Assembly (NCBI GenBank): GCA_947480015.1
Contig: CANKBS010000016.1
Location: 1-64,000, forward strand
DNA length: 64,000 bases
Reading direction: 5' to 3'
Source of the DNA: Sphingobacteriaceae bacterium
GTDB taxonomy: Bacteria; Bacteroidota; Bacteroidia; B-17B0; Aurantibacillaceae
The translations under genes and the position numbers were made by a program. A model generated the notes under the pieces. The model worked only from the letters and a program-made list of their open reading frames with translations. It did not search any database and was not told the origin of the DNA. Of the stretch, positions 29,620 through 39,677 are shown one piece after another (positions within the stretch are counted from its first letter, which is position 1; the number at the start of each line of letters is the position of its first letter).

Positions 29620-32184
29620 ATGCGGGCTATTCTTATTTTATTGCTACTTTTTTGTTTTAATCTAGCTGCATTTTCTCAGTCGGCAGTTTGTTCTTATAAA
29701 TATCGGAAACGGATCACCATTGATCCCACTAAGGTAAGCGGACCAATTGACCTCACTAATTTCCCGTTACTAATTAGTATTTCTTCTGATAACGATTTGC
29801 GCACGGTAGGCAATTCAGGACATGTTGAAAGTGTCAATGGTTTCGATATTGTTTTTACCGCTTCCGATGGTGTAACCTTACTTTCTTTTCAATCAGAAAA
29901 ATACACTGCCACTTCGGGTTTATACACTGCCTGGGTATTGGTTCCAAACCTGTCTACAAGCATAAACACTTATATTTATATGTATTATGGTAATACGGCT
30001 ATAGTTACCGATCAGTCGAGCTCCGCGGTGTGGAGCAATTACCATGGGGTTTGGCATTTACAAAACGGGAGTTTTTCAGATAATTCACCAAATGGGTATA
30101 ATTTAACCAACAACAGCACCACTAACCAGTCACCTGCGGTGATAAATGACGGAAGGGCCGATAATGGCACCCAGTGGTTGGAGGTGGCTAATACCTTTCC
30201 AAACATCACCACTAATTTTAGTATGTCGGCCTGGTTTTACACGACTGATAATACTAAAACAGGACAACGTGTTTTTTGTGATGATGTGAACAATACCGGG
30301 GGCTATGCTTTGAGTCTGGGAGATAATGGTACAGGTTCACTGCGGTTTTTTTCAAGAAGTTCCAATCCAGTAATTCTTGATTCACCAAATAATACTATTG
30401 CCAATAATACCTGGTATTATGTGAGTGCCTCAGCCGACATTACAAATTTAACCAAGAAGATCTTTGTTAACGGAGTCCAAGTGGCCTCCGGAGCCTATAC
30501 CAACGCCTGGGGAACCGATAACGGTAATTGTTCTGCCGCAGGAGAAACAGCCAGTGGTGAAACGGCGAATCGTTTGAATGGAAGAATTGACGAAGTAAGG
30601 GTGGCAAAATCGGCTTTAACAGCCGACTGGTATTTAACCGAATATAATAACCAAAATTCTCCTTCAACTTTTTATGCCATATCGGTTGAACCAAAAGTAT
30701 GGAATGGAGCTACCAGCACAAATTATAATACGGCGACCAATTGGTTAAATAATGCAACCCCGGTTTCGGGTAATGATGTGATCATCAACAATGGAGCAAA
30801 TCAACCCACCATACAGGCTAACGAACAAGCGGGCAGTTTGTTTGTCAGAACCGGCGCTGTGCTGTCGTTAGGGGCCAACAGTTTATCGGTTAATTATGAC
30901 ATTTCCAATTGCGGCACCATTAGCGGCAATACGGGAGCCGTTGTATTGAACGGAGGAGCAGCAAGCACACAAACGCAGCACATTTCCGGTAGCGGTACCA
31001 ATAACTTCAACAATTTTACTGTAAATAACGTTTTCAGTACGAATCCGGCTGTTGTTTTAAATAAAGACGTGAATGTATCGGGCGCACTGGCCTTAACATC
31101 CGGCCTTGTGTATACCAGTGCCACCAACATATTGGCTCTTGGCACGTCAGCTACTTCTAGCAGTGGTTCCTCAGCCAGTTTTGTATCAGGACCAATGTCT
31201 AAACTTGGTTCTGCCGATTTTGTTTTTCCTATTGGTAAAGGAACACGGTGGAGGAGGGCAGAGGTAAAAAGTTTAACTGCTTCGGCGACCTTTAGAGCTG
31301 AATATTTTAATGCAGCCTATACAAGCACTGCTCCGGTTAATCCACCTCTTAATAATGTAAGCTCCATCGAGTACTGGCAGGTAGATCAGATTGCAGGTTC
31401 GGCCAACGCGGTATTAGGACTCTACTGGGAAGCTGCTAATAACAGCGGTATTACCGATTGTCCCGATTTAACCATTGCACGCTGGAATGGCACTTCCTGG
31501 GATGAAAGAGCGGCGACCACCATTGGCGGATCGAGCTGCACGGGTGCCGGAACGGGTGCTGTGAGAACCAACGCGGTGCTCACAGCTTTTAGTCCTTTTA
31601 CATTTGGGTCCAAACTTTCTACTGTTAATCCATTGCCCATTACCTTACTCGAGTTTAAAGGCAGTTGTTTAAACAACCATGTATTGCTTAACTGGTCGAG
31701 TGCTACTGAATACAATAACGATCATTACCTTGTAGAACGCAGTGTGGATGGAAATGAATGGACCCTGGTGAATACTCAAAAAGGGGCCTTTAATAGTTCT
31801 ACCCGAAAAGATTATTCCTGCACAGATGATTATGTGAGTCAGGAGACCGTGTATTACCGCTTGAGTCAGGTAGATGTAGACGGCACTAAAAACGTGTTTC
31901 ATGTCATAGCGGTTAACTGTGATGCCGATGAAAACCAGATAAAAGTGTATCCGAATCCAAGTAACAAAGAAATAAATCTGGAGTTGGAACTTTCAGGGAA
32001 TTATGGCGATATGACACTTAAATTACTTGATCCATTTGGCAGAACCTGTTTCGAACAAGTGGTTCCCACCAAAAAGGGAAGTGTATCGTTTAAAGTCTTT
32101 ACTAATCTAAATCCCGGAGCCTATGTATTATTACTTGGATCTGATTTACTGACCTTGCCCGCACAAAAAATAATTGTGAACTAA
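29620..32184 (+). CDS. DUF2341/LamG protein with T9SS type A tail
   Basis: 854 residues. Signal peptide MRAILILLLLFCFNLAAFSQ. DUF2341-like domain at about 25-120 (YRKRITIDPTKVSGPIDLTN), then LamG/concanavalin-like at about 140-300 (GVWHLQNGSFSDNS, GRIDEVRVAKSALTADWYL). A cell-surface region follows, then the sorting tail with VYPNPSNKEINLELEL and LNPGAYVLLLG. Secreted by the T9SS; probably binds glycans or substrate polymers. An 8-bp hairpin overlaps the stop codon (CTAAAGGC / GCCTTTAG, 32,181-32,201). Confidence 0.82.
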   Translation: MRAILILLLLFCFNLAAFSQSAVCSYKYRKRITIDPTKVSGPIDLTNFPLLISISSDNDLRTVGNSGHVESVNGFDIVFTASDGVTLLSFQSEKYTATSGLYTAWVLVPNLSTSINTYIYMYYGNTAIVTDQSSSAVWSNYHGVWHLQNGSFSDNSPNGYNLTNNSTTNQSPAVINDGRADNGTQWLEVANTFPNITTNFSMSAWFYTTDNTKTGQRVFCDDVNNTGGYALSLGDNGTGSLRFFSRSSNPVILDSPNNTIANNTWYYVSASADITNLTKKIFVNGVQVASGAYTNAWGTDNGNCSAAGETASGETANRLNGRIDEVRVAKSALTADWYLTEYNNQNSPSTFYAISVEPKVWNGATSTNYNTATNWLNNATPVSGNDVIINNGANQPTIQANEQAGSLFVRTGAVLSLGANSLSVNYDISNCGTISGNTGAVVLNGGAASTQTQHISGSGTNNFNNFTVNNVFSTNPAVVLNKDVNVSGALALTSGLVYTSATNILALGTSATSSSGSSASFVSGPMSKLGSADFVFPIGKGTRWRRAEVKSLTASATFRAEYFNAAYTSTAPVNPPLNNVSSIEYWQVDQIAGSANAVLGLYWEAANNSGITDCPDLTIARWNGTSWDERAATTIGGSSCTGAGTGAVRTNAVLTAFSPFTFGSKLSTVNPLPITLLEFKGSCLNNHVLLNWSSATEYNNDHYLVERSVDGNEWTLVNTQKGAFNSSTRKDYSCTDDYVSQETVYYRLSQVDVDGTKNVFHVIAVNCDADENQIKVYPNPSNKEINLELELSGNYGDMTLKLLDPFGRTCFEQVVPTKKGSVSFKVFTNLNPGAYVLLLGSDLLTLPAQKIIVN

Positions 32185-32341
32185 AGGCTCAAAGCCTTTA
32201 GGGTTTCCTGAAAAAACAAAAAACTGGTGAAACCTTATTTTGGTTGATTGAAGCCTTAGTTTAAGTGATTGAGATTTTATCCAATTTGTCGCCTATTGTT
32301 TAAATTAGTTGGTTAAACACACATGTGATTAGCTTTAGGCT

Positions 32342-35300
32342 TTGAGGTCACTTTTCAAAACATATTTAGCAGGTGTATGTCTTTTTTTAGGCCTGACAAT
32401 TCATTCCCAAAACCAAAACAACAAATGGTATTTCGGAACGAATGCCGGTCTTGATTTTATGTCAAGCCCACCTCTTCTTCTTACGAATAGTGCAATGAAC
32501 ACCATTGAAGGTTGTGCCAGCATAGCCAATGCAGCCGGCAACCTTTTATTTTATACGGATGGTGTAACGGTTTACGATCAAACACATACCGCCATGGCCA
32601 ATGGTACAGGTTTACTGGGCAATAACAGTCCCTGCCAGTCAGCTATCATTATTAAAAAACCCGGGAGTGCTACCCTCTATTATATTTTTACAGTACAGGG
32701 TATTTCAGGTGCCGCCGGCTTAAACTATTCCATAGTTGATATGAGTTTATCTTCCGGAAATGGTTCAGTTACGGTTAAAAATGCGGGCTTGTATAACAGT
32801 GGTTGTGCCGAAAAAATAACTGCTACTAAACATTGTAACGGGATCGATTTCTGGATCGTGACCCATGATTTTAATTCCACTAACATACGGGCGCACTTGC
32901 TTACTTCTGTTGGCATGGTAACCACAGCGGTGCTATCAAGTATCGGTCCTTCCGTTGGTCCTCCTTATTCTTTAGGTTGTTTAAAATTTTCACCCAATGG
33001 CCGGAAACTAGGTATGACCGATTATTACGGTTATGTTGATTTGTTTGATTTTGACAATAATACCGGTACTGCCAGTAATTGGATCTCGCTGCTAACAGGT
33101 TACCCTTCTTATGGCTGCGAGTTTTCACCCGATGGCTCCAAATTTTATGCAGGTTCGTTTGGCAGCACAACCATGCGCCAGTGGAATTTATGTGCCGGTT
33201 CTAACACCGCCATCGTTGCGTCGCAATACACCATTGTTGCCGGAAATCCCTGGAGTATGCAACTAGCCTCCAACGGAAAAATATATGTGGCCAGAAACGG
33301 ATCTGACCTCGGTATTATTCACAATCCAAATGGTTTGGGCGCTGCTTGCAGTTATAGTAATACGGGACAGTCTATCTTTCCCAGAGGTACCGTAAGAAGT
33401 ATTCCTAATATGGTGAATTCGGGTTTTAAGCCCATTCCACCGCCATTCACATTTACGGTAAGCAATGCTTACGGTTGCCAATCTGCCGCATTTATCGCCC
33501 CATTTACGGTACAAACTTACACTCTTACAAATTGTATTGCTTCGGGTTATTCCCTTACAGGTATGGTTTGGAATTTCGGAGATCCGCTTTCAGGCACAGC
33601 CAACACTTCAACGCTGAGCACACCTGTTCACGCTTTTACCAATTTAGGTACTTATACAACCAGTTTAATTTTATATTACAGTTGCGGGGGCGGTACCGAT
33701 ACCATTTTTTTACCGGTGAATATCAATCAAGCCTGCATTAGTGTGAGCAGCACCTCAATTACCTGTGCCAATTTAGGATCGGCCACTGTAGCCGCCACAG
33801 GTGGCATCGGACCTTTTTCTTATACCTGGACTCCAAGTGCCCAGACTTCATCAGTAGCCACAGGACTCAGTCCTGGCACCTATACTTTAACCGTTTTTGA
33901 TTTCGGAAATAATTTTACCTATACCGCTACAACCGTTTTTACTTCGCTCATTCCACTTACGGGTAATTTAAATAACAGTGCTGCTTTAAGTTGTTTCGGT
34001 GCTTCCAATGGTACAGCCAATGTTACTAATTTAGCGGGAGGTTCGGGCAGTCAGACTTATTTGTGGTTTAATACGGTGAACTCCTACACCAATCCAACGG
34101 TAACTACTTTAAGTGCCGGTTTATGGAGTGTAACAGTGACCGATGCATTAACGGGTTGTCAGATCAAACAGAATTTTTATATCACACAGCCACCTGCACA
34201 AAATCTGATTCTCAGTGCCGCTAGTCCCAGTGCCTGCGCCGGTACCAGCGTGGTAGTGAGCGGTACGAATTCGGGAGGAACACCTTATTTAACAGGTGCA
34301 GGTTATACGTTTAGCTGGACAAGCGGACCGGCAAGTTACAGTACCACGGTTACTGAGGCTTTAGCAGGTACTTATATTTACACGCTCAGTAGCAGCGATT
34401 CCTTGCAATGTTTGATAAGCAACACCATCGCCCTCGATTTTATTCCTAACCCTGTTCTTTCAGTACCCGGTGTTTCCATTTGTCCACAAGCCATTGGCAG
34501 TCTTACTGCTTTTGGGGCCAGTTCTTATACATGGACATCTCCTTCGCTAAGCCTTACCGGTGCTAGTTTCACGGCCTCACCTCTTGTTAACACTCAATAC
34601 ACAGTAGTTGGTTCAGCCTTAGCTTGCACCACTGCAGCATACCCCATCATTAGCTTAAAAGCAGTGCCCGGCGTGACCTTTAGTTCTAATTCACCCATAT
34701 GTAACGGACAGAACTTACAGCTAAATGCGGCGGGTGGCGTTGCTTATAGTTGGAGTGGTCCACTGGTATACAGTTCTTCACTTTCTAACCCTTTACTCAT
34801 TGCCGCAAGTCCGGCTAATTCAGGCGTCTATCAATTTACGGCCACTGCCGCTAATTCCTGCACAAATACGGCCAGCGGAACGGTTACCATACATCCAACA
34901 CCCACACTCTCAGCAACAGGTAGCACCGTTTGCAGTACTCAGGCCATCAGTCTTACGGTTAATTCACTTGCAGGCTCGGGCTTTGTTTGGACCTGTCCAC
35001 TAAGTTTTACTTCGTTGCAGCAAACACCCCTTATTTATAATCCTTTAGTACAGGCTTCGGGAAATTATACCGTTAAAGTTACAAGTGCCTTGGGATGCAC
35101 AAATTCAGCGATAGCAGGGGTAACAGTCACAGCCATGCCAAGTGCCAGTATCAGCTCTAACAGTCCGAGGTGTTTTGGAGAGACCTTAAATCTGAACGGT
35201 TCGGGAGGTTTGTTATACAGTTGGGCCGGTCCGAATTCTTTTAGTAGTTTGCTTCAATCGCCAGTTCTACCAAATGTAACGGTGCCTGCGGCAGGTATGT

Positions 35301-36856
35301 ATACACTCACTATTACAACCGGACCCTGTGTTACCAGTGCCACCCGTTCTATAACGGTTTACCCTTTGCCGGTACCAACAGCTTCAAACAACGGACCACT
35401 ATGTGAAACTAAAAAATTACTACTCAGTGCGGGTAACAGTGGCAACCTTTATGTTTGGCAGGGTCCACTTGGTTATACGAATTTTAATCAACATCCGGCA
35501 CCCATCGATTCGGTGAAATTAAACCGCAGTGGTATTTACAGCCTCACCGTTACAGATGCCCATAATTGCAGCAACCAAACCACTACAACGGTTACTGTAT
35601 TGCCGAACCCGGTGGTGACGGCCGTTGGAGCTACGGTTTGTTTGAATGATTCAGCCGTTATTAAAGCAAGCGGTGCCATCACATATGTGTGGTACGGTCC
35701 CGGCAATTATAACTCAAACAAAGCCAATGCCCTTATACCAAAAGCAAGTAATGTTAGTGCTGTTATTTATACAGTGGTTGGAACGGCTGCGAACAGCTGC
35801 ACCCATACTGCCAGCGTTCAGGTAGCCACCATCCCTTTACCAATTCCTGCCTTAAGTACATATCCTAAAAACAGACTCTGTTTATTAGAAACCATACAAT
35901 TGGAAGGTTTTGGCGGACTTTATTACGATTGGGTTTCAGTCCGTAATGTGCATTATACGGGAAAAAAGATAAGTTTTTTACTGAGTAGTTTGGATCAGGC
36001 AGGTGAGTACACTTTAACGGTAACAGACCAGAATGCCTGTAAAGCATTAACAGTTACCACCATCAGTATTGATGATCTGCCCTACGAAAATCTGGAAATG
36101 AGCAGCACACAAAATTGTATCCCTTTTAAATCATTTTTTAAATCGACTTCATCCGGTAATTCAGCAAATGTAAAATCTAACTGGAACATAAATGACCAAG
36201 TGTTCAGCACTAAAACCTTTTCTTATAATTTTACCCGTCCCGGAGATTATACCATGATCGGGAACTTTTTGGATACCACCACCAATTGCAGAAACACAGC
36301 CACCTTTGTGGTGAATGCTTATGCTTTGCCGGTGGCAGATTTCACTTATACTCCTGAAAAACCGGTTGAAAACATGGATGAAGTGGTTTTTACAAATACA
36401 TCTAAGGCCGAAAACCAAAGTAGCTGGAACTGGTTTTTTATGGATAACTCGGGTTACCGATCGAACAAGGAAAACACCCGGGTTTTATTTAAGGATGAAG
36501 GCACTTACCCGGTAGTTATGGTGCTTAAAGACGGGCATGGTTGCAGCGATACCATTGTAAAAGCTGTAAAGGTAGAGGCCGATTTTAATGTGTATGTACC
36601 AAACGCCTTTACGCCAAATGGCGATGAATTAAATGATGTATTCAGGCCGGTACTTCGCGGCATAAAATTTTATGAACTGATGGTGTTTGACCGATGGGGA
36701 CAAGTGATTTTTGAAACAACCGAACTTGAAAAAGGCTGGGACGGCACCTATAAGGGAGAATCCTGCAAACAAGATGTGTATGTCTGGAAAATGAATCTTT
36801 CAAGCAATAGCGGCATTGCCAAAGTGCTAAACGGACAGGTTTCGCTCACAAGATAA
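32342..36856 (+). CDS. Large T9SS type B surface protein (SprB/PKD repeats)
   Basis: 1,504 residues, TTG start followed by a signal peptide (LFKTYLAGVCLFLGLTIHSQ). Residues 25-330 resemble the N-terminal propeller found in such proteins (NKWYFGTNAGLDFMSSPP onward). A PKD-like domain (GMVWNFGDPLSGTANT) follows near 410, and SprB-like repeats (SCFGASNGTANVTNLAGGSG) near 550-620. Ig-like Cys/Trp repeats fill the rest; the type B sorting domain closes it (VYVPNAFTPNGDELNDVF, FDRWGQ, KQDVYVWK). Homologous along its length to the truncated protein at 1-2,655. A likely adhesin exported by the T9SS. Confidence 0.88.
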   Translation: MRSLFKTYLAGVCLFLGLTIHSQNQNNKWYFGTNAGLDFMSSPPLLLTNSAMNTIEGCASIANAAGNLLFYTDGVTVYDQTHTAMANGTGLLGNNSPCQSAIIIKKPGSATLYYIFTVQGISGAAGLNYSIVDMSLSSGNGSVTVKNAGLYNSGCAEKITATKHCNGIDFWIVTHDFNSTNIRAHLLTSVGMVTTAVLSSIGPSVGPPYSLGCLKFSPNGRKLGMTDYYGYVDLFDFDNNTGTASNWISLLTGYPSYGCEFSPDGSKFYAGSFGSTTMRQWNLCAGSNTAIVASQYTIVAGNPWSMQLASNGKIYVARNGSDLGIIHNPNGLGAACSYSNTGQSIFPRGTVRSIPNMVNSGFKPIPPPFTFTVSNAYGCQSAAFIAPFTVQTYTLTNCIASGYSLTGMVWNFGDPLSGTANTSTLSTPVHAFTNLGTYTTSLILYYSCGGGTDTIFLPVNINQACISVSSTSITCANLGSATVAATGGIGPFSYTWTPSAQTSSVATGLSPGTYTLTVFDFGNNFTYTATTVFTSLIPLTGNLNNSAALSCFGASNGTANVTNLAGGSGSQTYLWFNTVNSYTNPTVTTLSAGLWSVTVTDALTGCQIKQNFYITQPPAQNLILSAASPSACAGTSVVVSGTNSGGTPYLTGAGYTFSWTSGPASYSTTVTEALAGTYIYTLSSSDSLQCLISNTIALDFIPNPVLSVPGVSICPQAIGSLTAFGASSYTWTSPSLSLTGASFTASPLVNTQYTVVGSALACTTAAYPIISLKAVPGVTFSSNSPICNGQNLQLNAAGGVAYSWSGPLVYSSSLSNPLLIAASPANSGVYQFTATAANSCTNTASGTVTIHPTPTLSATGSTVCSTQAISLTVNSLAGSGFVWTCPLSFTSLQQTPLIYNPLVQASGNYTVKVTSALGCTNSAIAGVTVTAMPSASISSNSPRCFGETLNLNGSGGLLYSWAGPNSFSSLLQSPVLPNVTVPAAGMYTLTITTGPCVTSATRSITVYPLPVPTASNNGPLCETKKLLLSAGNSGNLYVWQGPLGYTNFNQHPAPIDSVKLNRSGIYSLTVTDAHNCSNQTTTTVTVLPNPVVTAVGATVCLNDSAVIKASGAITYVWYGPGNYNSNKANALIPKASNVSAVIYTVVGTAANSCTHTASVQVATIPLPIPALSTYPKNRLCLLETIQLEGFGGLYYDWVSVRNVHYTGKKISFLLSSLDQAGEYTLTVTDQNACKALTVTTISIDDLPYENLEMSSTQNCIPFKSFFKSTSSGNSANVKSNWNINDQVFSTKTFSYNFTRPGDYTMIGNFLDTTTNCRNTATFVVNAYALPVADFTYTPEKPVENMDEVVFTNTSKAENQSSWNWFFMDNSGYRSNKENTRVLFKDEGTYPVVMVLKDGHGCSDTIVKAVKVEADFNVYVPNAFTPNGDELNDVFRPVLRGIKFYELMVFDRWGQVIFETTELEKGWDGTYKGESCKQDVYVWKMNLSSNSGIAKVLNGQVSLTR

Positions 36857-36862
36857 AATAGT

Positions 36863-36894
36863 AAATCCACACAGATTTATTGCTGTGTGGATTT
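36863..36894. terminator. Perfect 12-bp bidirectional terminator hairpin
   Basis: AAATCCACACAG pairs with CTGTGTGGATTT across an 8-base loop. It lies between the convergent surface-protein gene and the reductase gene, so it can end both transcripts; the T-runs are short. Confidence 0.65.
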
Positions 36895-36908
36895 AACTGT
36901 TTGAGAAA

Positions 36909-37571
36909 TTAACTTACAATCTTAAAATTAAATGCCCCGCTTTGTTTCGCACCGTAAACACGTAACCAAATAGGTAAGGTGGCCTCTGTGGCTCTTGCTG
37001 CGGTAATATCACCAAGGTCGAGCAGGGACTCGTTTTTCCAGCCCAGTTCGTTCAGGAATTTTTTCACCGTATTTTTTGCATCGGCATCGTTGCCGCAAAT
37101 GTAGTTCACATGATCACCATTATTAATCAGGCTTGGATTGATCATCAAACCATTCCACATGGTATTCAAAGTTTTTACCACTTTGGTATTCGGCAACAAA
37201 CGCTGGGTTTCTTCGCCCAGTGAATTGGTATTGCTTAATTCGGGAATGAGGCTGGGAGGCATGCCCTTACTGAAGTCTAGCGGATTGGTAATATCTATCA
37301 ACACTTTACCTCTCAGGTTTTTTTCACCGGCACTTTTAATCACCTCTACTGCAGTGGCGCCTTTACTCACATGAATGACTAATTCACCAAAGGCAGCTGC
37401 CTCGGTAAAGGTGCCGAATTTTACCTCCGGGTTTTTACTAATAAAATCGGCTAAACGTGTTTTAGTGCTTTGTACCTCGCGGGTGCCTAGCATTATGTCG
37501 TGTCCTAATCCCTGTAATCGGGTGGCGAAGGCCTGGCCAACACCACCGGTTCCTAATATTGCTATGTTCAT
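36909..37571 (-). CDS. NAD(P)-binding oxidoreductase, F420-reductase-like
   Basis: 220 residues. An N-terminal Rossmann fold MNIAILGTGGVGQAFATRLQGLGHDIMLGTR binds NAD(P), and the body is similar to NADP-dependent F420 reductase/CoA-like families (VLIDITNPLDFSKG, VVKTLNTMWNGL). In organisms without F420 such proteins are generic NADPH-dependent reductases. It is divergent from the HxlR regulator at 37,688, which likely controls it. Confidence 0.8.
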   Translation of the reverse strand: MNIAILGTGGVGQAFATRLQGLGHDIMLGTREVQSTKTRLADFISKNPEVKFGTFTEAAAFGELVIHVSKGATAVEVIKSAGEKNLRGKVLIDITNPLDFSKGMPPSLIPELSNTNSLGEETQRLLPNTKVVKTLNTMWNGLMINPSLINNGDHVNYICGNDADAKNTVKKFLNELGWKNESLLDLGDITAARATEATLPIWLRVYGAKQSGAFNFKIVS

Positions 37572-37604
37572 GACTGTTTATTTTTTAGTTACTATCAATT
37601 TTAT

Positions 37605-37660
37605 AGTTGCAAAACTATGTATAGTCTTTTATCTTTGCAACAACTGTCAAAAATGACAGT
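37605..37660 (+). promoter_or_regulatory. Divergent promoter with operator-like palindromes
   Basis: TATCTTTG at 37,630-37,637 fits the Bacteroidota -7 element for the HxlR gene, with a TTG about 20 bases upstream. Two inverted repeats overlap it: ACTATGTATAGT at 37,613-37,624 and ACTGTC-AAAAAT-GACAGT at 37,643-37,660. GTTGCAAA / TTTGCAAC also faces across the -7 element. These are good candidates for HxlR operator sites that control both genes. Confidence 0.55.
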
Positions 37661-37687
37661 ATTAAAATTTAACGATTTTTTTTAAAC

Positions 37688-38059
37688 ATGATCATTAAAG
37701 GTAAAGAATACGTTTATAAAATTCATCAAAACACCTATCACTGTGCCATGGATGTTACCATGGATTATATAGGTGGTAAGTGGAAAACCATTGTACTCTG
37801 GTATTTGCGCGATAAAACCTTGCGCTTCGGTGAACTTAAAAAACAAATTCCCGATATCACCGAAAAAATGTTGAGTCTGCAGTTAAAAAAACTGGAAGAA
37901 GATGGTCTGGTTAAACGTGAGGTATTTGCCGAAGTGCCGCTAAGAGTGGAATACTCGCTCACCGAATTTGGTAAAAGCCTTAAACCGGTGGTAGAAGCCA
38001 TTGCCAAATGGGGACGAGCACTCGGCGAAACAGAAGGTAAACTGGTGGAACTGAAGTAG
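37688..38059 (+). CDS. HxlR-family transcriptional regulator
   Basis: 123 residues, all of it a winged-helix HxlR domain. CAMDVTMDYIGGKWKTIVLWYL is the typical Cys-containing N-terminal helix, then LRFGELKKQIPDITEKMLS, and EYSLTEFGKSLKPVVEAIAKWG at the end. HxlR proteins sense electrophiles or oxidants. It is divergent from the NAD(P) reductase with palindromic sites between. Confidence 0.87.
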   Translation: MIIKGKEYVYKIHQNTYHCAMDVTMDYIGGKWKTIVLWYLRDKTLRFGELKKQIPDITEKMLSLQLKKLEEDGLVKREVFAEVPLRVEYSLTEFGKSLKPVVEAIAKWGRALGETEGKLVELK

Positions 38060-38085
38060 TATTATTTTCTTAATTTCACCCTTTT

Positions 38086-39393
38086 ATGAGTCAGCACAAA
38101 ATTGGTTTTAATACAGCTGTGTCGGTAGTTATTGCCAACATGATAGGCACAGGGGTGTTTACCAGCCTGGGTTTTCAGGTTATGGGACTTCAGTCGGGTT
38201 TTTCTATTATTTTATTGTGGATTGTAGGGGGTGTGCTTGCGCTTTGCGGCGCCTTAACCTATGGCGAAATTGGAGCGGCTTTTCCCGAGAGTGGGGGAGA
38301 GTACAATTATCTTTCTAAACTCTATCATCCGGCTTTGGGTTTTTTAAGTGGCTGGGTGAGCCTTACCGTTGGTTTTGCTGCTCCCATTGCGGCGGCATCT
38401 GTAGCTCTGGCGCATTATGTCACAAAAATTTATCCCCAGGCTCAGGCTAATGTTATTTCTTTTTCGGTCATCATTGTTATTACAGCCGTGCACTCGGTTA
38501 ACCTTAGGGCAGGCAGTTTATTTCAACGTGGTTTTACCTGGGTAAAAATTGTTTGCATTCTTATGTTCGTGGGTTTTGGTTTATTTTATGTGCCGCAACA
38601 TCACATCAGTTTTTTACCGGGACCTGGGGTGTGGACCGATATATTTTCGACAGCCTTTGCCGGTTCACTTATATATGTGGTGTATGCTTATAGTGGCTGG
38701 AATGCTGCTGCTTATATTTCGGGCGAAATTGCCAATGTGAAACAAAATCTCCCAAGAGCCTTGTTTGTGGGTACCTTGGTAGTAATGGCCATTTATACCA
38801 TTTTAAATTATGTGTTTTTGTACACGGTACCGGTATCTGAATTAAAGGGCACCCTCGAAGTGGGTTACCTGAGCGCCAACAAAATTTTTGGTTCACAGGT
38901 TGGTCAGTTTATGAGTCTGGTTATTGCCGTATTGCTTATTTCCACCATTAGCGCCATGGTTTTGGCCGGACCACGCGTGATTCAGAGCATGGGAAATAAC
39001 ATTCATGGCTTGCGTTTTTTTGCTACGGCCAATAAAAACAATGTGCCTTATGTAGCCATCATTTTTCAATCCATTATTGCGTTAGTACTTGTGATGACTT
39101 CTTCATTCGAATCGCTGATCACCTACGTGGGCTTCACGCTGAACATTTTTACCTTTCTTACAGTGGCCGGTGTTTTTGTTTTAAGGTTTAAATTCAAACA
39201 GTTAACTACAAGTTATAAAACGCCTTTTTATCCCATCACCCCTTTATTGTTTTTGTCGGTTATCTTTTGGATTTCTTACAATGTGGTACGCGAAAAACCC
39301 ACCGAATCGCTGTATGGCTTAATTACCGTGGCGGTTGGACTAGTGGTGTATTTTTTGACTAATAATAAAAAAAAAGAATCCAGGAAATCATAG
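38086..39393 (+). CDS. APC-family amino acid permease
   Basis: 435 residues, twelve helices. The N-terminus has NMIGTGVFTSLGFQ, the Gly-containing unwound helix 1 of APC transporters. Further landmarks are GEIGAAFPESGGEYNYLS, and YAYSGWNAAAYISGEIAN in helix 6. Inner membrane; exchanges or imports an amino acid that cannot be named from sequence. Possibly co-transcribed with the HxlR gene 26 bases upstream. Confidence 0.88.
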   Translation: MSQHKIGFNTAVSVVIANMIGTGVFTSLGFQVMGLQSGFSIILLWIVGGVLALCGALTYGEIGAAFPESGGEYNYLSKLYHPALGFLSGWVSLTVGFAAPIAAASVALAHYVTKIYPQAQANVISFSVIIVITAVHSVNLRAGSLFQRGFTWVKIVCILMFVGFGLFYVPQHHISFLPGPGVWTDIFSTAFAGSLIYVVYAYSGWNAAAYISGEIANVKQNLPRALFVGTLVVMAIYTILNYVFLYTVPVSELKGTLEVGYLSANKIFGSQVGQFMSLVIAVLLISTISAMVLAGPRVIQSMGNNIHGLRFFATANKNNVPYVAIIFQSIIALVLVMTSSFESLITYVGFTLNIFTFLTVAGVFVLRFKFKQLTTSYKTPFYPITPLLFLSVIFWISYNVVREKPTESLYGLITVAVGLVVYFLTNNKKKESRKS

Positions 39394-39520
39394 AGCCTGA
39401 TAGGAAATAAAAATTAATTCATTCAAATTAGGTAAGCTCATTTTTTTTCTGAGCAATTGAAAAGCCTCTCCTTCTTTTTTTATAATATGTGTGCAATTAT
39501 CGGGATTTAAAATAGGCTAT

Positions 39521-39648
39521 TGCGCCAGGGACAGGGCAGCAAGCCTGTGGCTTGATGAGCCAGTTAGTGCGCAGGGCTTGGTTCTCCGCCTTTTCGGAGG
39601 AAACCGAGGCGATAGCCGAGCCCGGAGTGGCCCGCCCGGGCGCCCAAG
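39521..39648. repeat. GC-rich structured intergenic repeat
   Basis: A 128-base island of high G+C in AT-rich surroundings. It contains the hairpins CAAGCC-TGT-GGCTTG, CTCCG-CCTTTT-CGGAG (extended by GGTT/AACC) and GGC-GATA-GCC; GGGCTTGG can pair with CCGAGCCC to enclose the last two. It has the look of dispersed palindromic repeats seen in Bacteroidota genomes. It lies upstream of no gene start (the helicase-like gene ends at it). Function unknown; a structured RNA or REP-like element are both possible. Confidence 0.45.
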
Positions 39649-39677
39649 ATAATTTGGTCAACTTGTTGAGAATAGAA

